Below are positions 1 to 5,368 of a DNA stretch of 5,368 nucleotides, piece after piece. A program made the position numbers and the translations under genes. This DNA comes from a bacterium (lineage in GTDB: Bacteria > Ratteibacteria > UBA8468 > B48-G9 > DTJG01), in the NCBI GenBank assembly GCA_026418655.1, contig JAOAAW010000022.1, positions 1 through 5,368 on the forward strand, written 5' to 3'. Every line of letters starts with the position of its first letter. The stretch's first letter is position 1. The notes below the pieces were generated by a model. The model was not told where the DNA came from. It was given only the letters and a program-made list of their open reading frames with translations, and ran no database searches.

Positions 1-173
1 TGCTTGGCGTGGATACGGCGGGTAACAAATACTTTACAGATTACACAGTATCTTCAGCTGATGCCAACGGTTTTACTGCATCAACTACAGGAACCGGGAC
101 TGCAGAAGGTGTTACGGTTACAATGACCTATACAAATGCTGCTGGTGCAACAATAAGTTATTCTGGATTGTAA
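1..173 (+). CDS. Type IV pilin, 3' end only (first of two tandem copies)
   Basis: This is the C-terminal part of a type IV pilin cut by the window edge. The first complete codon is at position 3 and the TAA stop is at 171-173, leaving 56 residues from LGVDTAGNKY to the terminal ISYSGL. The fragment matches residues 74-129 of the complete pilin downstream except for one residue: Glu here (GAA, 105-107) against Ala108 there. The only other change is a silent GCC/GCA at 63-65. The missing 5' part presumably encodes the same leader and hydrophobic N-terminal helix, but that is inference. The visible part is the globular, Gly/Thr/Ala-rich beta region of the fibre subunit, without cysteines. No terminator follows; only 40 nt separate the stop from the next start. 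No symbol is given because pilA and pilE cannot be told apart here. Confidence 0.85.
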   Translation, partial: LGVDTAGNKYFTDYTVSSADANGFTASTTGTGTAEGVTVTMTYTNAAGATISYSGL

Positions 174-174
174 G
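1..174 (+). repeat. Direct repeat, copy 1 (pilin 3' end)
   Basis: Positions 1-174 match 431-604 with an offset of 430 nt and two mismatches: 65 C against 495 A (silent) and 106 A against 536 C (Glu to Ala). Identity stops one base after the TAA. Because the window begins inside the repeat, its true left boundary is unknown, and the repeat probably covers the whole gene. Confidence 0.97.
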
Positions 175-203
175 AAAAAATTTGATTATCGGTTGAGAAA
201 GAT

Positions 204-208
204 GGAGG
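204..208 (+). promoter_or_regulatory. Shine-Dalgarno site that sets the pilin start
   Basis: GGAGG lies 5 nt before the ATG at 214. This strong site selects ATG 214 over the in-frame TTG at 193 and ATG at 202. The resulting leader has the short, basic form usual for type IVa prepilins. Confidence 0.8.
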
Positions 209-213
209 AAGGG

Positions 214-603
214 ATGCAAAGGAAGAAAATCCTAAAAAAGGGTTTTACCCTTGTGGAGTTGATGGTGGTTGTGATTATAGTGGGAATCCTTGCATCGGTC
301 GCTGTACCAATTTACAGGGCAAACATTAAAAAGGCGATGGCTTCTGAAGGTGCAGCACTTCTTGGCTCTGTCTTAACAGCTCAGAGAATTTACTATGCAG
401 AACACAACGTGTATACTACAAACAAGACTGTGCTTGGCGTGGATACGGCGGGTAACAAATACTTTACAGATTACACAGTATCTTCAGCTGATGCAAACGG
501 TTTTACTGCATCAACTACAGGAACCGGGACTGCAGCAGGTGTTACGGTTACAATGACCTATACAAATGCTGCTGGTGCAACAATAAGTTATTCTGGATTG
601 TAA
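214..603 (+). CDS. Type IV prepilin, complete (second tandem copy)
   Basis: This gene encodes a 129-residue prepilin, the subunit of the pilus fibre. The leader MQRKKILKKG (1-10) is short and basic and ends in Gly. It is followed by FTLVEL, the classical site for cleavage and N-methylation by PilD prepilin peptidase. The mature protein would be 119 residues, with Glu5 and Pro22 (VPIY), hallmarks of the type IVa pilin helix. The hydrophobic segment covers residues 11-33. Residues 37-65 continue the amphipathic helix (MASEGAALLGSVLTAQRIYY) and the rest is a small Gly/Thr/Ala-rich beta domain. There are no cysteines, so the C-terminal disulfide loop of Pseudomonas or Neisseria pilins is absent. 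I chose ATG 214 because of the GGAGG at 204-208 and the leader length. A type II secretion pseudopilin (GspG) is the alternative, but the adjacent separate pilM and pilN genes favour a pilus. Major versus minor pilin is not settled by sequence; duplication favours major. Confidence 0.93.
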   Translation: MQRKKILKKGFTLVELMVVVIIVGILASVAVPIYRANIKKAMASEGAALLGSVLTAQRIYYAEHNVYTTNKTVLGVDTAGNKYFTDYTVSSADANGFTASTTGTGTAAGVTVTMTYTNAAGATISYSGL

Positions 604-604
604 G
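431..604 (+). repeat. Direct repeat, copy 2 (pilin 3' end)
   Basis: This is the partner of the repeat at 1-174, with 172 of 174 positions identical. After 604 the two flanks are unrelated: the first copy continues into A-rich spacer and the second into the pilM leader. The breakpoint at the stop codon is what a 430-nt tandem duplication (spacer plus one pilin gene) would leave. Confidence 0.97.
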
Positions 605-631
605 TCCCTGTTCAAATTTTTCAAGGAATTT

Positions 632-1636
632 ATGAGTGTATGTCTGGGTATAGACATAGGGTCCTACTATATTAAAATTGTTGAGGGTTATCTAAAGAAG
701 GATAGGTTTAGTATCAGGACCGGTGGTATAACAAGAAATCCCTTTCCAAATGCCCATATTTCACTCAATGAAAATACCCAAAAACAGTTTGCTGGTTTTC
801 TAAAAGATTTTCTTAAAAGGATTGGTGTCAAAAGACGTGAAACTGTCTGCAGTATAACAGGACAGGATCTTATACTACATTACTTTGATATACCGAATGT
901 ACCTGAAAATGAAATAAGAGGTATTGTAGAACTGGAACTACTTCAAGTTATACCTGGCGGAGCCGAAAAACTGGAATTTGACTATACAATCCTTCCATCC
1001 CATAGGCCAGAGAAAAAGACTGTAATGCTTGCAGGTATTCCAAGGGCAAAGTGCGACTTTTTTGTTGAAACCCTTATTATGGCTGGAATGAGACCCATTA
1101 TTATGGATGTTGGTGCTATTGCTCTGGCGAATTGCTATACAGCACTTGGTAAAGAAAAAGGAAACTGTTTAATAGTTAATGCTGGAGCCACGCATACGGA
1201 CCTTGCAATCATTGAAAAAAATGGATTTGTTTTTGTTCGCGAGATTGATTTTGGTGGGGATTTGATAAACAGAGAGATAAGTCATTTGAAAAAAATTTCG
1301 TTTTCAGAAGCAGAACAATTTAAGAGAAATGAACAATTCAGAAGTGAAGTGGAAAAGATCGTAAGAGATGTTTGTGCCGATGCGTTGCAGGAAATATTAA
1401 CCTCATTGAGATATTTTGAAACAAGGACAGATAAGAAGATTGAAAAATTTTTACTTACTGGGGGTTCAAGTCTGTTACCCGGATTTGTTAAAATTATTGA
1501 AGAAATTCTTGGAATCCAGGGTGAAATTTGGATACCGATGGCAAATTTATATCAGCATTGTAAAACTGATGAACCTGAATGCATTGCGGTTTGTTTCAGC
1601 CAGGCATTGGGTTTGGTTTCAAGGAAATTAGTATGA
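632..1636 (+). CDS. pilM: PilM, actin-like ATPase of the type IV pilus alignment complex
   Basis: This gene encodes a 334-residue cytoplasmic protein of the FtsA/actin-like PilM family, about the usual length. It binds the PilN N-terminus and links the inner-membrane complex to the cytoplasmic motors. Visible motifs are phosphate-1 LGIDIGS (5-11) followed by YIKIVE, phosphate-2-like IVNAGATHTDLAII (181-194), REIDFGGDLINREI (203-216), the AEQFK helix (227-231) and the adenosine-binding LLTGGSSLLPG (274-284). Residues about 70-150 (SITGQDLILHYFDIP, AGIPRAK) fit the inserted 1C/SHS2-type subdomain. Position 183 is Asn where many relatives have Asp in a DxG motif. ATG 632 is preceded by AAGGA (623-627). 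It lies 28 nt after the pilin stop with no terminator between. Its stop overlaps the pilN start (ATGA, 1633-1636), indicating translational coupling. The position directly before pilN and pilO excludes FtsA. Confidence 0.95.
   Translation: MSVCLGIDIGSYYIKIVEGYLKKDRFSIRTGGITRNPFPNAHISLNENTQKQFAGFLKDFLKRIGVKRRETVCSITGQDLILHYFDIPNVPENEIRGIVELELLQVIPGGAEKLEFDYTILPSHRPEKKTVMLAGIPRAKCDFFVETLIMAGMRPIIMDVGAIALANCYTALGKEKGNCLIVNAGATHTDLAIIEKNGFVFVREIDFGGDLINREISHLKKISFSEAEQFKRNEQFRSEVEKIVRDVCADALQEILTSLRYFETRTDKKIEKFLLTGGSSLLPGFVKIIEEILGIQGEIWIPMANLYQHCKTDEPECIAVCFSQALGLVSRKLV
1621..1625 (+). promoter_or_regulatory. Ribosome binding site for pilN inside the pilM end
   Basis: AAGGA lies 7 nt before the ATG at 1633, within the last codons of pilM. 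It supports ATG 1633 rather than the upstream in-frame ATG at 1579, which would add 18 residues overlapping pilM and bury the conserved EINLL start. Confidence 0.65.
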
Positions 1637-2229
1637 TTGAAATAAATCTACTAAAGGCGAGGCAGGAAAGATTTTACCAGAAGGTATTATTGATTAGGAT
1701 TCTGACCATCTATATTATTGGGTTCCTCTGTCTTATAATGATTCTTGGGGTTTCATACCTATCCAACAGAATTGCAATTAGGTCGGTTCTCGCTGGAATT
1801 AAGAAATATAGTGAGCACATTGAAAAACAGCAGGATGTGGTGGAATCCCTGAAAAATTACAAAGAGGAAATGGATAAGATTTCAAAATTTTTGTTCCTCG
1901 GGCAAGAAGAACTTAAAAAAAGGGTTCTTTGGAGCAGGAAATTTAATACAATTGTTAATTCCGTGCCAGAGGGTATTTCTCTTGGTAGAATGTTTCTTAT
2001 GCAGAATCCACTAGGAGAAAAAACTCAAAGAGTATTTGTGATTGAGGGTTCAACTTTACCCGGAATCGAGGAATACAGTTCGGCAATATCAAAGTTTATG
2101 GATAATATTAAAAATAATTCTGCTTCGGAGTTTACTACTATCACACTTGTTGAGGTTAGAAAAAACGATACAGGAAAAGGCTCGCAAGGCGTGATCTTTA
2201 GAATTGAATGTGGATTAAAAGGGGAATAA
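1633..2229 (+). CDS. pilN: PilN, inner-membrane type IV pilus assembly protein
   Basis: This gene encodes a 198-residue bitopic inner-membrane protein of the usual PilN size. The N-terminus MIEINLLK carries the family's INLL motif (4-7), which in studied systems docks into a groove of PilM. One transmembrane helix lies at about 22-43 (ILTIYIIGFLCLIMILGVSYL). A predicted periplasmic coiled coil follows at about 50-97, with heptad-like charged and hydrophobic residues. A ferredoxin-like alpha/beta domain fills about 100-195, including VPEGISLGRM, RVFVIEGST and VIFRIECGL. PilN pairs with PilO through these parts. The start overlaps the pilM stop in ATGA, and the TAA stop shares one base with the pilO ATG (TAATG, 2227-2231), so all three genes look translationally coupled. 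PilN genes are poorly conserved, so the call rests on motif, topology and position together. Confidence 0.93.
   Translation: MIEINLLKARQERFYQKVLLIRILTIYIIGFLCLIMILGVSYLSNRIAIRSVLAGIKKYSEHIEKQQDVVESLKNYKEEMDKISKFLFLGQEELKKRVLWSRKFNTIVNSVPEGISLGRMFLMQNPLGEKTQRVFVIEGSTLPGIEEYSSAISKFMDNIKNNSASEFTTITLVEVRKNDTGKGSQGVIFRIECGLKGE
2219..2225 (+). promoter_or_regulatory. Ribosome binding site for pilO inside the pilN end
   Basis: AAGGGGA ends 3 nt before the ATG at 2229. With the TAATG stop-start overlap it supports ATG 2229 over the in-frame ATG at 2208, which lacks a comparable site and would add seven residues (MWIKRGI). Confidence 0.55.
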
Positions 2230-2756
2230 TGATTAACTACAGGACTTCTATAAAGACACACCTCATAATTATGATTGTACTTTATGGTGGTACATGGTTT
2301 ATTTTGAATAATTTTGTGATGCAACAGCAACAAAAAATTTTGAAGGAATACAAGGAGAAAAAAGCAAAACTTGAATATGACTACTTAAGAATAAAAAACT
2401 ACCCCGAATATGTTAAATCAATCCAGAGCATCATTAATTACGGAAAAGATAAGCTCAATAGATTCACTTGGTTAAACACAGGATACGATCCAAATCTTGT
2501 CTTTTTTAAACATATTTCTGCACTTGCGAGGAAAGCTGGAATACAGATTATAAGTTTAAATCTGGCTGATAGGGATAATGATAAATACTATTTCTGGGAT
2601 GTTTCTTTTCAGGGCAATTTTTCAGGGATTTTCAATCTTATAAGAGATATTGAATCCTCACAGAAATTTTTAAAAATAGAATCAGCCGAGATTACAAAAT
2701 CAGAAAATGCAGTAGGGATAACTGTGAAAATTTCAGGCATAAAAAAACTGGAGTAA
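2229..2756 (+). CDS. pilO: PilO, inner-membrane type IV pilus assembly protein
   Basis: This gene encodes a 175-residue protein with the PilO layout. It has a short cytoplasmic N-terminus, one transmembrane helix at about 11-30 (HLIIMIVLYGGTWFILNNFV), a Gln/Lys/Glu-rich coiled coil at about 31-57 and a C-terminal ferredoxin-like domain at about 88-172. The last part shows LVFFKHISALARKAGIQI, then WDVSFQGNFSGIFNLIRDIE and a closing strand ITVKISG. The motif of an x-V-x-F-x-G-x-F strand followed by a helix is typical of PilO/GspM-like domains. It would heterodimerise with PilN and contact the PilP-like protein in the periplasm. It is slightly shorter than many PilO proteins (about 200 residues), mainly in the coiled coil. 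The next gene begins 4 nt after the stop, and that gene's GGAG (2750-2753) lies in the last pilO codons. Confidence 0.92.
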   Translation: MINYRTSIKTHLIIMIVLYGGTWFILNNFVMQQQQKILKEYKEKKAKLEYDYLRIKNYPEYVKSIQSIINYGKDKLNRFTWLNTGYDPNLVFFKHISALARKAGIQIISLNLADRDNDKYYFWDVSFQGNFSGIFNLIRDIESSQKFLKIESAEITKSENAVGITVKISGIKKLE

Positions 2757-2760
2757 AAAA

Positions 2761-3777
2761 ATGGAAAGGAAAAATAAAAAAACATTAATTCTTCTTTTGA
2801 TACTTCTTTTGGTGTTTATTTTTACATTTGTAAGAGCATTGAAACCTGTGAAGCCAAAAACAGTAGGTATTGCTCCAAACAAAAGTATTCAATCCGAGAT
2901 ATTATCTTTGAGTAATGAAGAAGTTTTTGACTTTCAGCAAATGGATTTATCTGTTAGCAGACTTAACTCAGTTATAAAAAGCCTCGAGCAACAAAAAGAA
3001 GAAGATATTGTTGCAATTGATGTAAAAAGAAACCCTTTTACAGTCCAGCAGGAATCAAAACTTATTCCAGGAAGAACATCTGAAACATTTTCTATTCTAA
3101 GGCAGGATTTTGTCGAAGCCCCAGATTTTAAGGTTTCGGGTATAGTTTATGATAAGGAAAAACCAATGATTATCATCGGTGATGAAGTTAAAGCAGAGAA
3201 TGAAACAAAAAACGGTTACACAATAAAAAAGATTTTATCCGATAGAGTTGTTTTAAAGAGAGACAATAAAGAGTTTGTACTTTATGTCGGTTCTTCCGAG
3301 TTCAAAAATCTTACTGAGAGTATTATTACATCAGATGGCACACCAGTGGGTGATACCGGACTTTTTGTAAGAAATACGGTACCAGCTTTTTTATCAAAAA
3401 ATTCAATTTCTGAAACCACTCAAGAGTCCAGTATTATGGAACAGAATATAAAGGTTGGTGATGGAAAAAGAATAAATACTTTAGCATTGCAAAATAATGA
3501 AAGTAAAAAGATATTAACAGTACAGATTGCTTCCTTCAGTAAAAATAGGAAGAATCAGGCAATTGAATTTGCAAAGAAGATTATGGTTGATGGTCATGAA
3601 AATGTGAGGGTAGAATGTATTAGGGATATGTATACAGTTAGGGTGGGCATTGCACAGAAAAAAGATGATTTAGTCCAATTGTATGAAGAACTGAAAAAGT
3701 ATTCAGAGACATCATTTATTAGAAGTGCCTATCTAATTGAAAAAAGGATAGTGTATCCACCAAATATTAATCTTTAA
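2761..3777 (+). CDS. PilP/GspC-like periplasmic linker protein with a C-terminal SPOR domain
   Basis: This gene encodes a 338-residue protein in the pilP slot, about twice the usual PilP length. Residues 8-24 form one hydrophobic anchor after a basic start (MERKNKK). No lipobox cysteine is visible, so it is anchored as GspC is, not as the classical PilP lipoprotein. KRNPF (89-93) matches the R-x/D-PF motif that precedes the folded domain in PilP/GspC-type proteins. Residues 121-177 resemble the homology-region beta domain (FKVSGIVYDKEKPMIIIG, then GYTIKKI, then RVVLKRDNKEFVLYVG), which binds the secretin N0 domain. A Ser/Thr/Asn-rich linker (about 180-250) leads to a SPOR-like domain at about 251-326, with TVQIASFS, the helix KNQAIEFAKKIMVDG, YTVRVG, a second helix and SFIRSAYLI. 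SPOR domains bind denuded peptidoglycan. It is probably a pilus alignment protein bridging PilNO to PilQ and gripping the cell wall. The symbol is left blank because of the non-standard architecture. Confidence 0.85.
   Translation: MERKNKKTLILLLILLLVFIFTFVRALKPVKPKTVGIAPNKSIQSEILSLSNEEVFDFQQMDLSVSRLNSVIKSLEQQKEEDIVAIDVKRNPFTVQQESKLIPGRTSETFSILRQDFVEAPDFKVSGIVYDKEKPMIIIGDEVKAENETKNGYTIKKILSDRVVLKRDNKEFVLYVGSSEFKNLTESIITSDGTPVGDTGLFVRNTVPAFLSKNSISETTQESSIMEQNIKVGDGKRINTLALQNNESKKILTVQIASFSKNRKNQAIEFAKKIMVDGHENVRVECIRDMYTVRVGIAQKKDDLVQLYEELKKYSETSFIRSAYLIEKRIVYPPNINL
3511..3738 (+). other. SPOR-like domain coding segment
   Basis: Residues 251-326 of the PilP/GspC-like protein follow the SPOR order of beta-alpha-beta-beta-alpha-beta. 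Strand 1 is LTVQIASF, helix 1 KNQAIEFAKKIMVDG, strand 2 NVRVECIRD, strand 3 MYTVRVGI, helix 2 KDDLVQLYEELKKY and strand 4 SFIRSAYLI. The family's VQ-x-x-(S/A)F and Y-x-VRVG motifs are both present. The usual GPF after strand 3 is replaced by GIA. Confidence 0.8.
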
Positions 3778-3791
3778 CCTGAGAGGATAAG

Positions 3792-5339
3792 ATGAAAAGT
3801 ACATTTTTAATTAAGTCTGCTTTAATGCTCTTTATGATTTGTTTTACTTGTTTTGCTCTGCAAAGGATAGATTCATTAACTTTCAATCAAACAAAACTTT
3901 CTCTTGTTCTTGAAATACTCAGCAAGAAAACAGGAATAAAGCTTATAGCAAGCTCAGATGTTGCAGATAGATTGATAACTGCGTATTTTGAAAATATTAC
4001 TGCACAGGAAGCAATTGATAGTATACTTGCTGCTAATGGCCTTTTTAGAGAAAAATTACCAGATACAGAAATTTTTGTTGTATATCCTGAACAGAAAAGA
4101 ATGGACAAACAGCCCATAAGTGCATGTTTTCAACTCAAATATACATTTTCAAATGATGTGGCATCTCAGCTAAAAAATATCGGTTTTGAAAAAAATATCA
4201 CTGTTGATAGCAGAACAAATACGCTTATTGTTAGGGATTTACCTTCAAATGTTGAAATGATAAAAGAGATTATAGAAAAGATTGATGTGGAGTACATAAA
4301 AACTCCTGTTAAAACCGAGGTCCTTCCTCTGAAATATGTTCGGGCAGGTGACATATGGCCGGTAGTATTATCAATTCTTAAAAAAAATAAAGGAGAAAAA
4401 GATACTAAATCTGAAGCTTTGATTACAATTGATACAAATGCAAAAGAAACAGGAGATCTTGGTACTGCAAGAGCGGGTACAGGTAGTACTTCTGGTACAA
4501 CCGGCGCATCAGGTACGACATCCGGAACTTCCGGAACAACCGGAATTACAGGTTCAACAGGAAATTACCCGGTTTTGACTGGCCAGAGAAACCGCACTAT
4601 AAGTGGAAAGGTACAAATTGCGGCTGACGTGTCTTCAGGTTTTTCGATTTTTCCGGATGAAAGGACAAACAGTTTAATCCTCGTTGGTACACAGGACTTT
4701 ATGCGGGAAGTTAAAAGTATTATTTCTTCACTTGATAAACCATTACCACAGGTTTCCATAGAGGCAATGATCGTTGAATTAACAGAAAATGCAACAAAAA
4801 ATCTTGGAATATCCTGGGGCGACAATACAGGAACTCTTGGAAATGTGACAGGAACATTCAAGACTATAATTCCTGGGTGGGATACAACTGGTGAATTAAA
4901 CTGGGCAGGTCTTGTTGCAAGCATAAAAGCACTTCAGGCAAAAGGAGAAGCAAATATACTTGCTAATCCAAGAGTAACAACTTTAAGTGGTACACCGGCA
5001 ACAATTCGTATAACCAGCAATATTCCTGTTGCTCCTGTTGTAACAACAACAGCTACTGCCGGTGGTGGTGGTACGACAATAACTCAGTACGAATACAGAG
5101 ATATAGGGATTATTCTTGTTACTGTTCCATATGTTGGTGATGATCATACTGTAACGATGGAGGTTTCACCACAGGTTTTCGCAGCAAAACAATCGGCATT
5201 TTTTAAGGATGCGGTTGAAACATCTGAAAGGTCGACTCTTACCAGAGTTATGGTTAAGGATGGGGAAACAATAGTAATAGGTGGCCTTTTGAGTACAGAA
5301 AATACAAAGGGAGATAGCAGGGTTCCAATTCTCGGATAA
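3792..5339 (+). CDS. pilQ: PilQ secretin, frame ends early at the VPILG motif
   Basis: This gene encodes the outer-membrane channel for the pilus; the readable frame gives 515 residues. A signal peptide covers 1-22 (basic start, hydrophobic core, probable cleavage after CFA). An N0/STN-type domain lies at about 27-100 and an N1-type repeat at 112-166. A second N-type repeat at 172-315 is split by a Gly/Ser/Thr linker. The secretin beta-barrel domain runs from about 320 to 515, with ANPRVTTLSGTPATI (391-405), YRDIGIILVTVPYV (435-448), ERSTLTRVMVKDGETIVIGG (479-498) and VPILG (511-515). No AMIN domains precede N0. Secretins normally continue with D-x-P-x-LG-x-LF and a closing ELLIFITP-like strand. 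Here TAA directly follows VPILG, so the stop looks premature, although FLFSNK can be read just downstream. ATG 3792 has AGGA at 3784-3787 and follows the pilP-like stop by 14 nt. PilQ is preferred over GspD or PulD because of the pilMNO neighbours. Confidence 0.9.
   Translation: MKSTFLIKSALMLFMICFTCFALQRIDSLTFNQTKLSLVLEILSKKTGIKLIASSDVADRLITAYFENITAQEAIDSILAANGLFREKLPDTEIFVVYPEQKRMDKQPISACFQLKYTFSNDVASQLKNIGFEKNITVDSRTNTLIVRDLPSNVEMIKEIIEKIDVEYIKTPVKTEVLPLKYVRAGDIWPVVLSILKKNKGEKDTKSEALITIDTNAKETGDLGTARAGTGSTSGTTGASGTTSGTSGTTGITGSTGNYPVLTGQRNRTISGKVQIAADVSSGFSIFPDERTNSLILVGTQDFMREVKSIISSLDKPLPQVSIEAMIVELTENATKNLGISWGDNTGTLGNVTGTFKTIIPGWDTTGELNWAGLVASIKALQAKGEANILANPRVTTLSGTPATIRITSNIPVAPVVTTTATAGGGGTTITQYEYRDIGIILVTVPYVGDDHTVTMEVSPQVFAAKQSAFFKDAVETSERSTLTRVMVKDGETIVIGGLLSTENTKGDSRVPILG
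4476..4562 (+). repeat. Low-complexity Gly/Ser/Thr coding tract in pilQ
   Basis: Codons for residues 229-257 encode only Gly, Ser and Thr apart from Ala239 and Ile252, with recurring SGTTG/SGT units. At DNA level there are imperfect short repeats such as TCCGGAAC and ACAACCGG. It is an insertion in the last N-type repeat, where secretins commonly have a flexible disordered loop. Confidence 0.85.
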
Positions 5340-5368
5340 GTTTTTCCTTTCTTGTTCAGCAACAAAAC
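5340..5368 (+). other. Probable interrupted continuation of pilQ
   Basis: After the TAA the same frame reads VFPFLFSNK to the window end. The overlapping frame starting at 5335 reads DKFFL. Together they resemble the secretin consensus GD-x-x-x-LG-x-LF-x-x-K, missing about two codons. This suggests small indels in the gene or errors in the sequence, not a natural gene end. No terminator hairpin is visible. Confidence 0.5.

Noticed and set aside
193..213. Earlier pilin starts at TTG 193 or ATG 202
   Set aside because: They give longer, partly acidic leaders (MRKMEEG...). The GGAGG at 204-208 fits ATG 214, which yields a standard ten-residue basic leader.
214..603. Pilin as an aromatic-rich conductive pilin or as GspG
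   Set aside because: It is about twice the length of the short Geobacter-type pilins and has no dense aromatic pattern. Separate pilM and pilN genes argue against type II secretion.
604..631. Terminator or promoter between pilin and pilM
   Set aside because: No inverted repeat followed by a T run and no credible -35/-10 or -24/-12 pair can be seen in the 28 nt.
1416..1631. Small + strand frame inside pilM
   Set aside because: It lies wholly within pilM in another frame and its product has no recognisable domain.
1579..1632. Upstream in-frame start for pilN
   Set aside because: It would add 18 residues translated from pilM codons and hide the conserved N-terminal INLL motif. ATGA coupling at 1633 is far better.
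2025..2333. Minus-strand frames, including those at 3887-4117, 4166-4354, 4565-4924 and 5144-5365
   Set aside because: All lie opposite well-supported T4P genes, show no protein motifs and have no convincing context; they are shadows.
3840..3863. Lipoprotein signal in PilQ (cysteines at residues 17 and 20)
   Set aside because: The residues before each Cys (FMI, CFT) do not fit a lipobox. A signal peptidase I site after CFA is more likely.

Overview
The window carries a type IV pilus (T4P) gene cluster on the + strand. The order is: 3' end of a pilin gene, a complete second pilin gene, then pilM, pilN, pilO, a pilP/gspC-like gene and the secretin gene pilQ. There is no convincing minus-strand gene and no RNA gene, CRISPR array or insertion sequence. 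A secretin with a signal peptide and an inner-membrane alignment complex mean a diderm (outer-membrane) bacterium. The DNA is AT-rich with many A/T-ending codons. The gene order, the TM-anchored PilP-like protein and the AMIN-less PilQ do not look like the classical gamma- or betaproteobacterial operon. I would guess an AT-rich, little-cultured diderm lineage, but the sequence alone does not fix the phylum.

Region by region: positions 1-173 are the last 56 codons of a pilin that is almost identical (2 mismatches in 174 nt) to the end of the next gene. Positions 214-603 are a full prepilin with a short basic leader, Gly/Phe processing site, Glu5 and Pro22. Positions 632-1636 encode PilM, 1633-2229 PilN, 2229-2756 PilO, 2761-3777 a PilP/GspC-like protein that ends in a SPOR domain, and 3792-5339 PilQ. 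Genes from pilM onward overlap or are separated by at most 14 nt. No terminator separates the second pilin from pilM, so the pilin and the machine are probably read as one operon whose promoter lies upstream of the window.

How they work together: the pilin is the fibre subunit. Cytoplasmic PilM binds the N-terminal INLLK motif of PilN. PilN and PilO form a membrane-anchored coiled-coil/ferredoxin-fold pair. The PilP-like protein links that pair across the periplasm to PilQ, the outer-membrane channel through which the fibre exits. The motors (PilB/PilT), PilC and the prepilin peptidase PilD are not in the window.

Most unusual points: (1) the PilP/GspC-like protein has a C-terminal SPOR (peptidoglycan-binding) domain, while PilQ lacks the N-terminal AMIN domains that often provide peptidoglycan binding; (2) tandem, nearly identical pilin genes with the identity ending exactly at the stop codon; (3) the PilQ frame stops inside the conserved VPxLGD motif near the end of the window, with motif remnants in two frames just after it. 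The window starts inside a repeat and ends at a damaged motif, which fits an assembly fragment, so points 2 and 3 need checking against reads.
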